Source of the DNA: Areca catechu
Lineage: Eukaryota; Streptophyta; Magnoliopsida; Arecales; Arecaceae
DNA length: 64,000 nt
Direction: 5' to 3'
NCBI GenBank assembly: GCA_021397845.1
Contig: CM038052.1
Location: 174,332,183 to 174,396,182, forward strand
The notes beneath the pieces are model-generated. The model worked only from the letters and a program-made list of their open reading frames with translations. It did not search any database and was not told the origin of the DNA. Shown in pieces: positions 23,815-34,389 of this stretch (position 1 is its first letter; the number at the start of each line of letters is the position of its first letter). The translations under genes were made by a program, and so were the position numbers.

Positions 23815-24692
23815 TTTAAAAAAATATTATGATATTTTATGATCATATTACGTTGTTTTAGGGATAAGTTAGGATTTAAAAATTAAAATAATCAGATAAG
23901 AAGGGAGAAATATTTTTGTTATTTAAAAATTTTAAAAATATTCTCCCAGTGACGTATAAAAGAAAAATTATAATGTCTTATCTTCAAGAAATCAAAAAAA
24001 TTGATCACAGCGTATCTAATTTGATCCCATGTTATTAAATAATATTTTATTTTAAAAAATATTATGATATTTTATGATCCGTTATAGGGATAAGTTAGGA
24101 TTTAAAAATTAAAATAATCAGATAAGAAGGGGGAAATATTTTTCCAATATCTTATCCTCAAGAAATCAAAAAAATTGATCGCAGCATATCTAATTTGATC
24201 CCATGTTATTAAATAATATTTTATTTTAAAAAATATTATGATATTTTATAATCATATTACGTTGTTATAGGGAAAAGTTAGAATTTAAAAATTAAAATAA
24301 TCAGATAAGAAAGGGGGAGAATATTTTTGTTATTTAAAAATTTTAGAAATATTCTCCCAGCTACGTATGAAAAAAAAATTATAATATCTTATCTCCAAGA
24401 AATCAAAAAAATTGATCGCAGCATTATCTAATTTGATCCCATGTTATTAAATAATATTTAATTTTAAAAAATATTATGATATTTTAGGATCGTATTACGG
24501 TGTTACATGGATAAGTTAGAATTTAAAATTTTAAATAATCAGATAAAAAGGAATTTTTTTTTTATTATTTAAAAATTAAAAAAAATATTCTTCCAGCAAC
24601 GTATGAAAGAAAAATTATAATACCTTATCTTCAAGAAACCAAAAAAATTGATCGCAGCGTATTTGATCCCATGTTATTATTTTTTTAAACTA
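23815..24692. repeat. AT-rich tandem array, period about 235 bp
   Basis: Units begin AAAAATATTATGATATTTTA at about 23817, 24055, 24228 and 24464. Each carries GGATAAGTTAG, AATAATCAGATAAGAAG, ATATTCTCCCAGC.ACGTATGA, AAAAAAATTGATCGCAGC and TTTGATCCCATGTTATTAA in the same order. Unit 2 is shorter (about 175 bp) because of an internal deletion, and unit 4 is partial. The array ends about 60 bp before the first exon of the coiled-coil gene. Confidence 0.9.
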
Positions 24693-24739
24693 TTTTTATT
24701 ATTTAAAATTTTAAATAAAAATAAAATTATAATTATTAA

Positions 24740-25764
24740 ATGCGCATCTGAGAGCGCTGCTACCTCCGTCTTCCGACTCGTATCCCCCGATCAGCCCACC
24801 AAACCAGAGCACGGGATAAAGGGGGAAGCAGACAACGGCGGACCGACGCCTCCGTAGGTACCAATTTTCGGATCTCAATGCCTCGATTTCATTTTTTTTC
24901 TCATCCGAATCGACCGTTTTCCTCTTCATCCGGGAAATCGTCTCAAAACTAGGCTTAGGGTTTTATGAGTTCAAGTGTTTCTCTGTAACGAAACGGTTTG
25001 TAGTTCTTTCCGATTCTTGAAACAGGGTAATGTGGAGCTATTGACTGATGAGAGTTTATAGGTGCTCATTGGACGTTAGGAGTTCCCAAAATGTCATCTT
25101 TAATCCTTCTTAATTGAAGTACGAATGTTGACTAGAAGGCCCTGATATTTATTTTGTTAATGAGCTGGGAGCAAAGCTTTCTCCTTTCCATCCATACATG
25201 CTTAGGCGCTGTCTATTGATATATCTTTAATTCTTCATACAAGCATGTACATTACGTTCAGGTTAGAGTGCGTATCTAAATTGTTACTTGATCACTAGGA
25301 ATGAAACTTGGTGACCTTTTGAAACTTTGGATGTGATTCAACAGTTTTTGCTCTAGTTTTAGTAGGAATTACTGGCATATTTATACACACTCCAAATTCT
25401 CTAGTTAACCTAATTCATAAATCAGCTGAAGATATGTATGGGCTTCTTCACTTGAGTGTTTCTTCTTGCTTTTTCATGCCAAGGAAAGCTTTTGACCTGT
25501 CCATTAGGCTGCTATGTCTTCATGACTGTGTGCATGTGACTCTTGTACTTGGTTTTACATGCTTAGATGTTCGGTGAATTTTTTTCCCTGTTAAAGTCAA
25601 TAAAGATCATGATTACTTATTAAGTAGGCGTTAGTAAATGGTAATTAATAGAATGTACATTTGGCGATTCATTGCTCTCTTTTATTATTTTATTATCTTA
25701 GTAGATCATTTTCTCTTGTTCAGACCATAACAGGTCTCACCTCGCCACAACATAGTGAGAGCTT
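24740..25764 (+). promoter_or_regulatory. 5' UTR exon and leader intron of the coiled-coil gene
   Basis: A GC-richer leader (about 24750-24857) ends TCCGTAG before a GTACCA donor at 24858. A matching acceptor (TTCTCTTGTTCAG) ends at 25723, leaving 41 bp of leader before the ATG. The intron is typical in composition (T-rich). A long first leader intron is common for plant housekeeping genes and can raise expression, but that is inference. Confidence 0.65.
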
Positions 25765-27298
25765 ATGGAGAATCAAGTTGAAGATAATGGGTTGTTGACC
25801 CTGAAAAGTCCATGTAATGAGACAGACATCACTTGGAGGCAGGAGTTGGACCAGCAACAATCTCAAGTTGAAACATTAGAAGAAAAACTTTTTGAGGTTA
25901 AGGCTGATACCCAATATTCTGAGGATGAAGTGAAAAGTGAGTTAGAATTTCTTTGGCGCAGAGTCAAAGCTACTGAAAAATTGTTAGCCAACTTGAAATC
26001 AGAGGCTAGAATTATGGCTGATCCTCCTTTAACCTATACTTCATGTGGGATTAAGTATCTAGAGGGGGTCGGCTTTATTGGTAAGCATGGCATACCAATA
26101 CCTGGTTATTCTAAGGATGTTAATATTTTTTCTTCTGGAAGTTCAGACGAGGAGTTGCAACTGGCAGGTAGCATTGACATTAGATCCATTGATCCTAATG
26201 ATGGAGCATGTGTTAGTGATATATCGAATTCAATTCATATTGTAACAAAAGTTATGGAATCTCTTGTTAAGAGAGTTATAATGGCAGAAACTGAAGCTGC
26301 TACTGAAAAAGAAAAGGTGCAGTTCAGTTTGGAAGTAATTAAAAAGAAAACACTCCAAATCAAGACCATGTCGTTAAAGGTTGAAGAGATGGAGAAGTTT
26401 ACAATGCGTACAAATAGTATGTTGAATGAAATGTGGCAGAAGGTTGAAGATATGGTACAAGAAGCATCTAGGCAAAGACAACAAGCTGCAGAAAATGAAC
26501 TGGAGCTGTGTTGTGTGAAGCAGGATTTTGAGTCACTGAGATCCTATGTTAGCATTCTTATCCGTGCCAGAGAAACCCTGCTTTTGTCAGTGAAGCAATT
26601 TGATACAACTGAGAAGCTTTTGGACAGGTACTTTTGTTGTATATTACTTGATCCAGAGTTACTCTTTTAAACATTTAGACAGATAAGAGTTACCTGTTAG
26701 CTGGAACCCAGCATAACGGAACCTACCTACCAATTTAAAATTGATCCATCTTGGTTGTTTACAAAATTGTGCTCGACAACCAAAATCCTGAATTTAGGCA
26801 TGTCATGCATGAACATGAAACTTTTAAATACAAAGAGGTCAGAAGGTATCCGTCGTATAATGCATGGATATCCATCCTTGCGAGCTGAATTATTATGCAA
26901 AATTAATATTACTTAAAACAATTACACTAATTTGTGGAACCGTTATTTTCCTAATTGTATGTCACTTAGCTCCTAATCATTCATTGGCAATAAAGAAATG
27001 GCAGCAGAGCATATGCTAACTACATTTGTCTATATTTATTTTTATTTTGTAAAAGAATCTTTTAATGTGGAATTTGATATGCACATGATAATTTTATGGC
27101 ATTCAAATTGTTGCATGGAACAGGCTAATGGCCAAGGTCACTCATTTGGCGAATGAGAAGGTGCTGAAAGAAGCTGAAGTTCAGAAACTCATGGAGGAGA
27201 ATGTTAGTCTCAGAGCTCTGTTGGACAAGAAGGAGGCACAATTGCTGGCCGTGAATGAACAGTGCAAGTTCATGGCATTGAACAATTCTAGCATCTAG
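25765..27298 (+). CDS. Plant coiled-coil protein of unknown function (345 aa, two coding exons)
   Basis: Exon 1 is 25765-26627 and exon 2 is 27124-27298, joined by a GT-AG intron with the codon split AG|G (Arg). The protein starts MENQVEDNGLL. A first helical segment (about residues 25-85, QQQSQVETLEEKLFEVKAD, WRRVKATEKLLANLK) is followed by a non-helical part with SCGIKYLEGVGFIGKHGIPI and an acidic SSGSSDEELQL stretch. Long heptad-rich coiled coils then extend from about residue 155 to the end (MAETEAATEKEKVQFSLEV, EKFTMRTNSMLNEMWQKVED). The last residues are CKFMALNNSSI. There is no signal peptide or membrane segment. I do not recognise the family; it looks like a conserved plant scaffold or tether. 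The start ATG is the first in frame after the leader splice. Confidence 0.85.
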
Positions 27299-28594
27299 TT
27301 CATCCTTTACTCTTAACATTGGAAACGCAAGACAATCCGGAGGATACATGGACATGGCTGTATTTGTGATTTGCCTTTCCTTTCCAATTGGATATCAGAT
27401 GGCCACTGAGTGGTTCTTAAACTTCTAAACCTTTGGAATAACATGAAACCTGGTGTCATCTGTTTAAAATTAAATAAATAAAAAAACTAAATGATTTGTA
27501 CAGTCTTTTATTCGCTCTGGGTTATGCGACATGTCTGTATTTTACTGGAAAATAAAAAAAACCAAAATCTTTATCTTCTGTTGGTTAAACCAATATGTTT
27601 AAATTCCATGTTGGTAGATTCTGTGCTTCAGATGGTATGAGAATGGTGGAACCTTTGTCTAGAATTTTTTGATGAAAGGTGTCCTGTAAATTCTGTTGTT
27701 TTCATTTTTTACACTATGCTTGGTATGAAACGTGACTGCTCATTTATCTGGTCACCTACCCAATTGTTGCATTTTATATGAAAGGAACCACTAGGGTGCA
27801 TTATCTCATCTCTGAAAATATTTAAAGACTAATGCCTATATGTACTGTTTCTAGAATTCTTCTTATATGTTATTTTTACCTTTCCAATTTTAGTTGCCTT
27901 GTTGATGACACCTGTTAGCTGGCTCTCTTGCTTTCAGAATTAACTACTGACCAAGCATCAGAATTATGACTGGACCAAACGTGGGTTCAAGGTTGCTGGG
28001 CAATTTATTTTGGCAATGAGATGAAAATTAGAGAAATGCCAACTGGCCAGATGGTGAAGTCTCTTGGTTGTGTGCAACCAATCCTACCTTCACTTAGGGT
28101 GGGTTTTTTTAGGATTTTCCAGGGAGGGATAAGGTGGTGTGAATGGGCCAGGCCCAGTTTTAGTCCTGGGTTGAAAGCTTTTGCTTGAGCCCAGTCTTAC
28201 ATGTAGTTGGCCAGACAATATTAGTCTGAACCTGGCCTTGGCCTAGGCTCTAATGGGGTCCAGTTTAGCTTATGGCCAAGATCTGATCAGCAGGCCCTAT
28301 GTGGAAAAAAACCCGAGCCTGTGTCCAGATTCCCACGGGCCACATTCTCTGGGTCTGCTTAGCACGTTGACAATTGTAGAAGGCTAAGCCTGTAGGTGAG
28401 TCCATAAAATAAAAAAGAAAAAATGAAACAACTTAGTCTTATTTATTATCATCTTGTTTTTTGAGGTTTCTGTTAGTTTCGTAGGGTTTTGCAGTTTCAT
28501 TTTCTGCAGTGCTTCAGTTTTGTATGCTTTTATGTTCTTATTTTCTGTTATTTCTGGTCATTTAGATTTTTGTGTTTGAGGCAATGGTTGGTTG
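27299..28594 (+). other. 3' UTR of the coiled-coil gene and GGCC-rich spacer
   Basis: An AATAAATAAA signal lies near 27471, about 175 bp beyond the stop. From about 28080 to 28400 the sequence is rich in GGCC, GGGCCAGGCCC and similar words, unlike its surroundings. This could be an old transposon fragment; no gene is seen. Confidence 0.5.
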
Positions 28595-28755
28595 TTTTTC
28601 TTTGTTCTTGCACATATGTAAGTGTACTTTTTGTAGTTTAAATCATTGTTTATCCTTTTTGTACTGCTTTCTTTGTTCTTGCACATATGTAAGTGTCCTT
28701 TTTGTAGTTTAAATCATTGTTTATTCTTTTGCAATACATTCGGTACTGCTTTCTA
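28595..28755. repeat. Tandem duplication of about 73-84 bp
   Basis: The stretch TTTCTTTGTTCTTGCACATA with following AGTGTnCTTTTTGTAGTTTAAATC occurs at 28595 and again at 28668. Each copy closes with GTACTGCTTTCT. Confidence 0.9.
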
Positions 28756-28945
28756 ATGCAAGAGTCCAGCAACCTGGAGGTTGCACTTGGGAATGATTAT
28801 ATTATAAATGGTTCACACTTTTACCATATTGGTTTATGTAAGCAATCTTGTTTAGACTAGTTTCATGGTATTTTGTAAGAGATGTGATATTATTTTTAGA
28901 ATTATCTGCTGTTGCTGCTGGTACCATATTTTCTTGGAATTTTTA

Positions 28946-29852
28946 GATTGCGTTTGGTAGCAGGTAATTCATCCGGATTGCCAGTAATTTAATGGAGCCC
29001 TACCATATTACTGTGCTTGGTATATTTTTCTGAATGGTAATCTATCTTGATAATCTGGATTGCCTTCCAAGAAACAATTTGGATTATTTCTTGAAGGGGT
29101 GGTAATTTAGATTACCACTTTCTGGATAATCTGGATTACCAAATTACCTCCTCCTTCTCCCATCTTCTTCTCTATAATATAATATAATATAGTTAATATT
29201 TAATAATAATATAATATAATATATTTTATAATATAATATAATATACATTATATTTTATAATATAATATGATAAATATATTATTATATATTATATTAATAT
29301 AATATAATATATTATATTAATACATAATATAATATATTATAATATTCATACTATAATATAATATAATATATTTTATAAATTTAATTTATTTAATATATTA
29401 TATTAAATAATATATAAAATATATTTAATTTTATATCAATAATATAATATTTTATTAATATAATATATTATTTTATATTTTATAATATAAAATATATTAT
29501 ATTATATTTAATATTATAGTATATTAATTTAATATATTATTTAATTTATTTAAGTAATATATTAAATGTATCATCTATTTATATAAATTTTTATACTAAA
29601 TTTATTTAATGTAAAAATATTTTTTAATATAAAATATAAACAAAATATATTTTTAATAAATGGATAAAATGTAAAAAATATATTTTATAAATAAAAAATA
29701 TTTTTAATTTAGGAGTATTTTGAAAATTTAATTTTATATTATGCAACATTACCCACATGTACCAAATACAATAATCCACGTTACCTGCAATCAATATTGC
29801 TGGCAATCTATATTACCTTTCAAAATTGCCTGGCAATGCATCAAATGCAACC
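28946..29852. mobile_element. Tourist/PIF-Harbinger-like MITE with AT-only core
   Basis: The left end, GATTGCGTTTGGTAGC, is an imperfect inverted match to the right end (reverse complement GGTTGCATTTGATGC). The element is flanked by TTA at 28943-28945 and 29853-29855, the 3-bp target duplication typical of PIF/Harbinger. The subterminal parts repeat GGTAAT/GGATTACC words. The core (29175-29720) is almost purely A and T (ATAATATA repeats). No transposase. Confidence 0.8.
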
Positions 29853-29855
29853 TTA

Positions 29856-32138
29856 CATAATCAAGAATGAAAAGGGAGGTCATGGATAGGACAGAAGAAG
29901 CACCGTAAAAAGTTTGAGCTGAGTGGTTCCATGGAAAGTGAACATTAGTGAATATTCTCAAGATGCTTAAATGCTTCATCATGCTTTATGTGGTATTCCT
30001 TTTGTGCTGTGATCATCATGCTACTCTTTATCCATGGTGCTTAACCCCCCACCACAAAAAAAGGGTTTCCCCCAATAATTATCTGAGCACAATAATTATG
30101 CTTGTGCATCAATGTGTGTGGCCTGTCATATTACTTTTCAATTATACATGCTTGAGTTATAATCTTAACTATACCTGTTAATATTTGTGTTCCTGTTGTA
30201 CTTGTTAATGTCATAATGGTAATATATGCATATCAGTATCTTTATCCTACCACAAACATTATGATGTTTTATTGTATGACGCATAACTATTCTTTTTAAA
30301 TGAAGAGTATGATAATATATATGTTTATTTTTATATTCTAAACTTTTGCTAATTTATCCTAATTTTTTTTCACAATGATGGTCTTAACAGTTTAAAATAC
30401 ATCTAGACTTTTTTTTTTTGTTCTTAATGTTGGGACCGGGTAAGAATTTAGTTGGCTCAAGTTTCTGAATCAGCAATGTTCTTTCAGGTGGATGGTGCTA
30501 CAGTGATTCTTTGCAGCATGTACCTCTGACACTGAACCATGCATTTGAATTTTTGCATCCACTTCTTCATCTGCCACTTATCTTTTTTTTGTTTGATGAA
30601 ATGCTACTAATCATGTTAAAACAAATAAATGGGCTTACAAACAAGCAAATCAAGTTAGCAATTAAATGCATTCTGTAAAAGAGTTGTTCAAGAAACTTAT
30701 TTGTTGATCAATTTCACCAACTGCTACATGGATGAAGATCGATTTAAGTGTCTTCTCGTGGCCATACATGAAGCAAAGGTCAGTCTCAAGGCAGAGTTCT
30801 GTCAGAGCCATCATGTGGTTTCCTTTGTGATACGAGTTAATATTCTTGAGGTTTAATCTGCTTGGGTGAGCTTTACCTTGTTTCTTACTGGAGTTAGCAT
30901 GAATCAATAATGCTTAAAGGCAGTTTGGTGATTTTAAGTCTCGTAACTTTCAAAAGATTTTAGTTTTTCACTTTGTGACATTGTTTTCATGCTAACACAG
31001 ATCTGTGTTTCTGAAAATCCAATCAAGTGACAATTATTAGCAAATTAGTATATATTTGAAATCATTTTTGTTATTCTATTTTTTATAAGCTATTATTTGC
31101 AAGATTGTTTCTTTAAAGTCCTCTTTTTAGACAACAAGGCTGTATGATTCTTGTATTGGTACTTGATTTTAGGTTTCTTGCAACCCAAGAGCAAAAGGGG
31201 ATAAAAAGTCAGTTATCAATGGTACTCTTGTTTACATGAGGCATGGTTCTTTCCTTTCACTGACTTGTACTTTCAAATATTGGATTATTCACTGTTGGTG
31301 CTCCTGGAAGTTGATTATTTGAACAATCTGTGTCAAGGCTTTCTTCTCTAACCAAACACATCATTGCCAAGCGGCCAACTAGCTAATCAACACTTCTTTC
31401 CAGTCATTTTATCCTTTTAGTACATCTGATATTCCTTCAAACTTCTATATTGTGTTATTTTACATCTTCTAACGGCTTTCCCTCCGCACATCCAACCTCA
31501 TGCCACGATGGAGGTGACTGAACTGCAGTTCAGTGTTGAGCTTTGCAAGAACCATTTGTTAATCTCTGAGCTCCTTTTCATTGAGTTATTTTTCCACATT
31601 CATTGTGGGAATGATTTGGTAGGATGTAACAATGTCCAAATGGAATCTTAGTTTGTACCTGTTCCATTCCCCTGGGCTTTGTGCTTATTTGCAGTAAGTG
31701 AGGGGCGTCCATGTGATGTGTATAGAATTACACATCTCTCCAGAAAAAGGGCCTGAGGTTAAGGTTGGTCATGGTGGATTGGTTCTCGGGATTATGTTTT
31801 GCCAGCTTTTTCCCATAGACTGGTCTCTGTTTGAGGACACACAAAGCTTTCATCAAGAAACACTGTGCGGTGCTGAGTCATCCCCAGAAAACTTGTTGGA
31901 TTAATTAAACCCCACATTGTAGTTCTTGTCTCTATGTTGGTTGGGAAAAGGTCAATGCACTACATGATCATCTTTGTACTAGATGTCCAGCTTACTTTTA
32001 TGATTTCTTTCTCAGTTCATTCCAATAAATGCCTGCTTTTTCTGAGTTAGGGCTCTTTCATGCCAACATGTAGTGTTAGTATATACTAAGTGCTTCTTTA
32101 ATAAAAATCGAACAGGTTTGCTTGCTTGAGATCAAGGC
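29856..32138. other. Intergenic DNA, no gene supported
   Basis: Open frames of 60-81 codons here have no recognisable product. An 18-bp perfect palindrome centred on CTGCAG lies at 31517-31534. Part of this stretch would be intron if the distal exon proposed at 32385 is real. Confidence 0.55.
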
Positions 32139-32315
32139 TTTCAATTTTGTGGAATAGGGCTATTTTGGTTTTTTCATGAAATGGGATGTGCTGTCATCCC
32201 TATATTTGGTGTTCCGATCAGGATGTTGGGATACTGGCAGGACATCCTATCCTGATTTATGGTACCTTATTTCGATGTTCCGTGGGATGTCTTGCTAGGA
32301 CCTGAATTCTTGGTT
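32139..32315. repeat. GC-rich dispersed repeat, copy 2 (decayed)
   Basis: Colinear with 1025-1241: GTGGAATAGGGCTATTTTGG against GTGGGACAGGGCTATCCCGG, and CTTGCTAGGACCTGAATTCTTGGTT against CCCGCTAGGACCTGAATCATTGGTT. Most differences are C-to-T or G-to-A, as expected from deamination of methylated cytosines. Confidence 0.8.
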
Positions 32316-32384
32316 GAGATATTCTTGTAATTTTCCATTATTCTGAGATGAATGGTTATTTGCTTCAGCTCAAAATTCTTGCAG

Positions 32385-32484
32385 GTCTAGACAAGAAAAT
32401 GAGGAACAAAGAGAACCCACTGTTCGCAAGAAAGTGAGCTTGTTTTGGAGGAAAAAAGGTGGCCATAACTTGTTTCAATTATGA
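32385..32484 (+). CDS. Possible alternative last exon of the coiled-coil gene
   Basis: After a good acceptor (CAAAATTCTTGCAG) an open stretch encodes SRQENEEQREPTVRKKVSLF and WRKKGGHNLFQL before TGA. Its phase (one base completing a codon) fits a GTGCAAG donor at 27262 inside the known last exon; the joined frame would continue ...LLAVNEQ. It would replace the 11-residue CKFMALNNSSI tail by a basic, Trp-containing one. The 5.1-kb intron and non-consensus donor make this tentative. Confidence 0.25.
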
Positions 32485-34389
32485 AGTGCAAGGAAATAAT
32501 AGTTTCCTGATCCTGAAGAGCAGAGTGAGAAGAGAGAACAAAAACTGTTGGTAATCTGGACTGCATTTTTTGTCATTGAAAGAACAAGCAAGTGCAACAT
32601 ATATGAAGGATTAGTGCGCAAAGGACCACTTGAGAAGAATGTTGCTCTATTTCTCTACATTTTTTGATCTAATTAATCTGTGACATGAGTCAATGACATG
32701 AACCATTTAGCTATAGGTCCTGGACCTCATGCCTCTTGTGTGTTTTGGAGTGGTTGGATGTAGATGCATGTGGGGAGACCCATCTGCACAAAAAGAAGCT
32801 GAGTCAGGGCTTGTTTGTGGTTGGCATCTGCAACAACTATTGCAAGAACTTGGAGTTTCTTTCTGTTCTTATGGGTGTCTACTGGGAGGATGGTCTTCAA
32901 ATTGTTGCATGGCACAGTTTCCTGGGGGACTAAAAGTGGCCCATTTTTTGCCATAGCAAGATGGTGATGAGGTTGAGACGGCATTGCATGGGAGATGTAA
33001 TACATGCAGAAGTATGTCTGAAAGTGCTTTTCACTGCTAATGGTCAATTGAGGCACTTGGGGGATTGCATCGACTAAGCATGAGATGAAGGCATCTCTTT
33101 AATCCAGAGCTTACTTGTCTCCTTCCTTCCACATAGTCCTGATGGTGCCTTGCGTTTGGGATACATGAAGGTCTATGTGCCAGAAGATGTTCATGAGTGT
33201 GACCTCTGAATGGTCCTTATCCTCTTCTTTGTTGGTCCTCCAATAGTGATAGACAATGCTTGGACATCTGATGTTTATCTTGAAAGGGAAATGTAATGCC
33301 ATGAACTGGGTATAAGATCTAGAATGCAAGGTCATTGTTGTAAATATAACCTCCAATGCCCAAGATAAAAGTTGAGGGCAATTCCCCAATTCACTGTTCC
33401 ATTGTGCATTCATTATCTCATCTGGGGTGCTCATCTTTCCTAGGCTGAGCTTGTGTAGAGCAATGCCACTGCTCCATGTAAGAGGATATCTTGGAAATAT
33501 AGTGAAGTATGCATGGGATGGTGATGATAAGGGGCTTTTAACGAGGGAAACAGAGAGGTGGTCCAGATTTTATTGCTGGTGATCATGGTTTTGAAGGGAA
33601 AATGATCATAGTGTAGTTATCCTTATGCGTATACCAGTTTTGTGAAAACATTTTTTTCCTACTAATCATCTTCTTTGGTGAGGAAGGAGTATGTAAATGT
33701 TGCAGGAAGTGCTTCACTAATATCTCACAGGATGAAGTTATGTGATTGATTTCTAACTTTTCTATTGATCCCTGGTGTGTTGCTAGCTCAAAATGGATGG
33801 ACTCTTCTTAATGGAAGATCTAGCCTAGGCCAATGTTTGAAAGAGATCCAGTAACCATCATTTGCTGACTTAGTTTGCACACCCAAAATGAGGTTCATCT
33901 GTAGGTCTTGGATTGAATTGTATGGCTTAAAAGCTATCAGGACTCTAGTGACTCAAATTTAAGAGAGGCATCTATCTTGCAGATTGGTGGATCATCTTTG
34001 CCAAAATGTGTGAATCAGGTTAGTTTAAAATGATTTATAATAATAATCATAATAATAATTTTTTTTGTTTATATTGTTGGATGAATACATGCCTTTTGGG
34101 AGGTGAACTTCTCTCAGTTTTTCATTTTTCAAACCATGAAGCCTACTCGTTTTGGGGTTGTAGAAGTGGAAGTGAGATTGCTTGATTTCAATTAGGCTAT
34201 TAGCCCACACAGCCTTTTCTCCTACTTATGCAAGGTGGAATAAAAGATGGTACAGTGTAATTCATTACTAAGAAAGGAGCCAGATAGCTTGCTATTAAAG
34301 TGCCTTGGTGGTTACACTAAAGGTTATACTAGAGGGAAAAAATATTGAACAAAGATTACATCATAGATGGTTCTATGTATACAAGGTGA
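32485..34389. other. Intergenic DNA downstream of the LOG gene, no gene supported
   Basis: Frames at 32729-33056 and 33111-33434 (up to 109 codons) overlap each other or lack any motif, start context or splice logic. I do not call them. Confidence 0.5.

Noticed and set aside
23815..24692. CRISPR-like array
   Set aside because: Whole units repeat without unique spacers, and this is a plant genome; it is an ordinary tandem array.
32727..33434. Open frames of 107-109 codons on the minus strand with an overlapping plus frame
   Set aside because: No recognisable domain, no promoter or splice signals, and opposing frames overlap; they fit chance open frames in moderately GC sequence.
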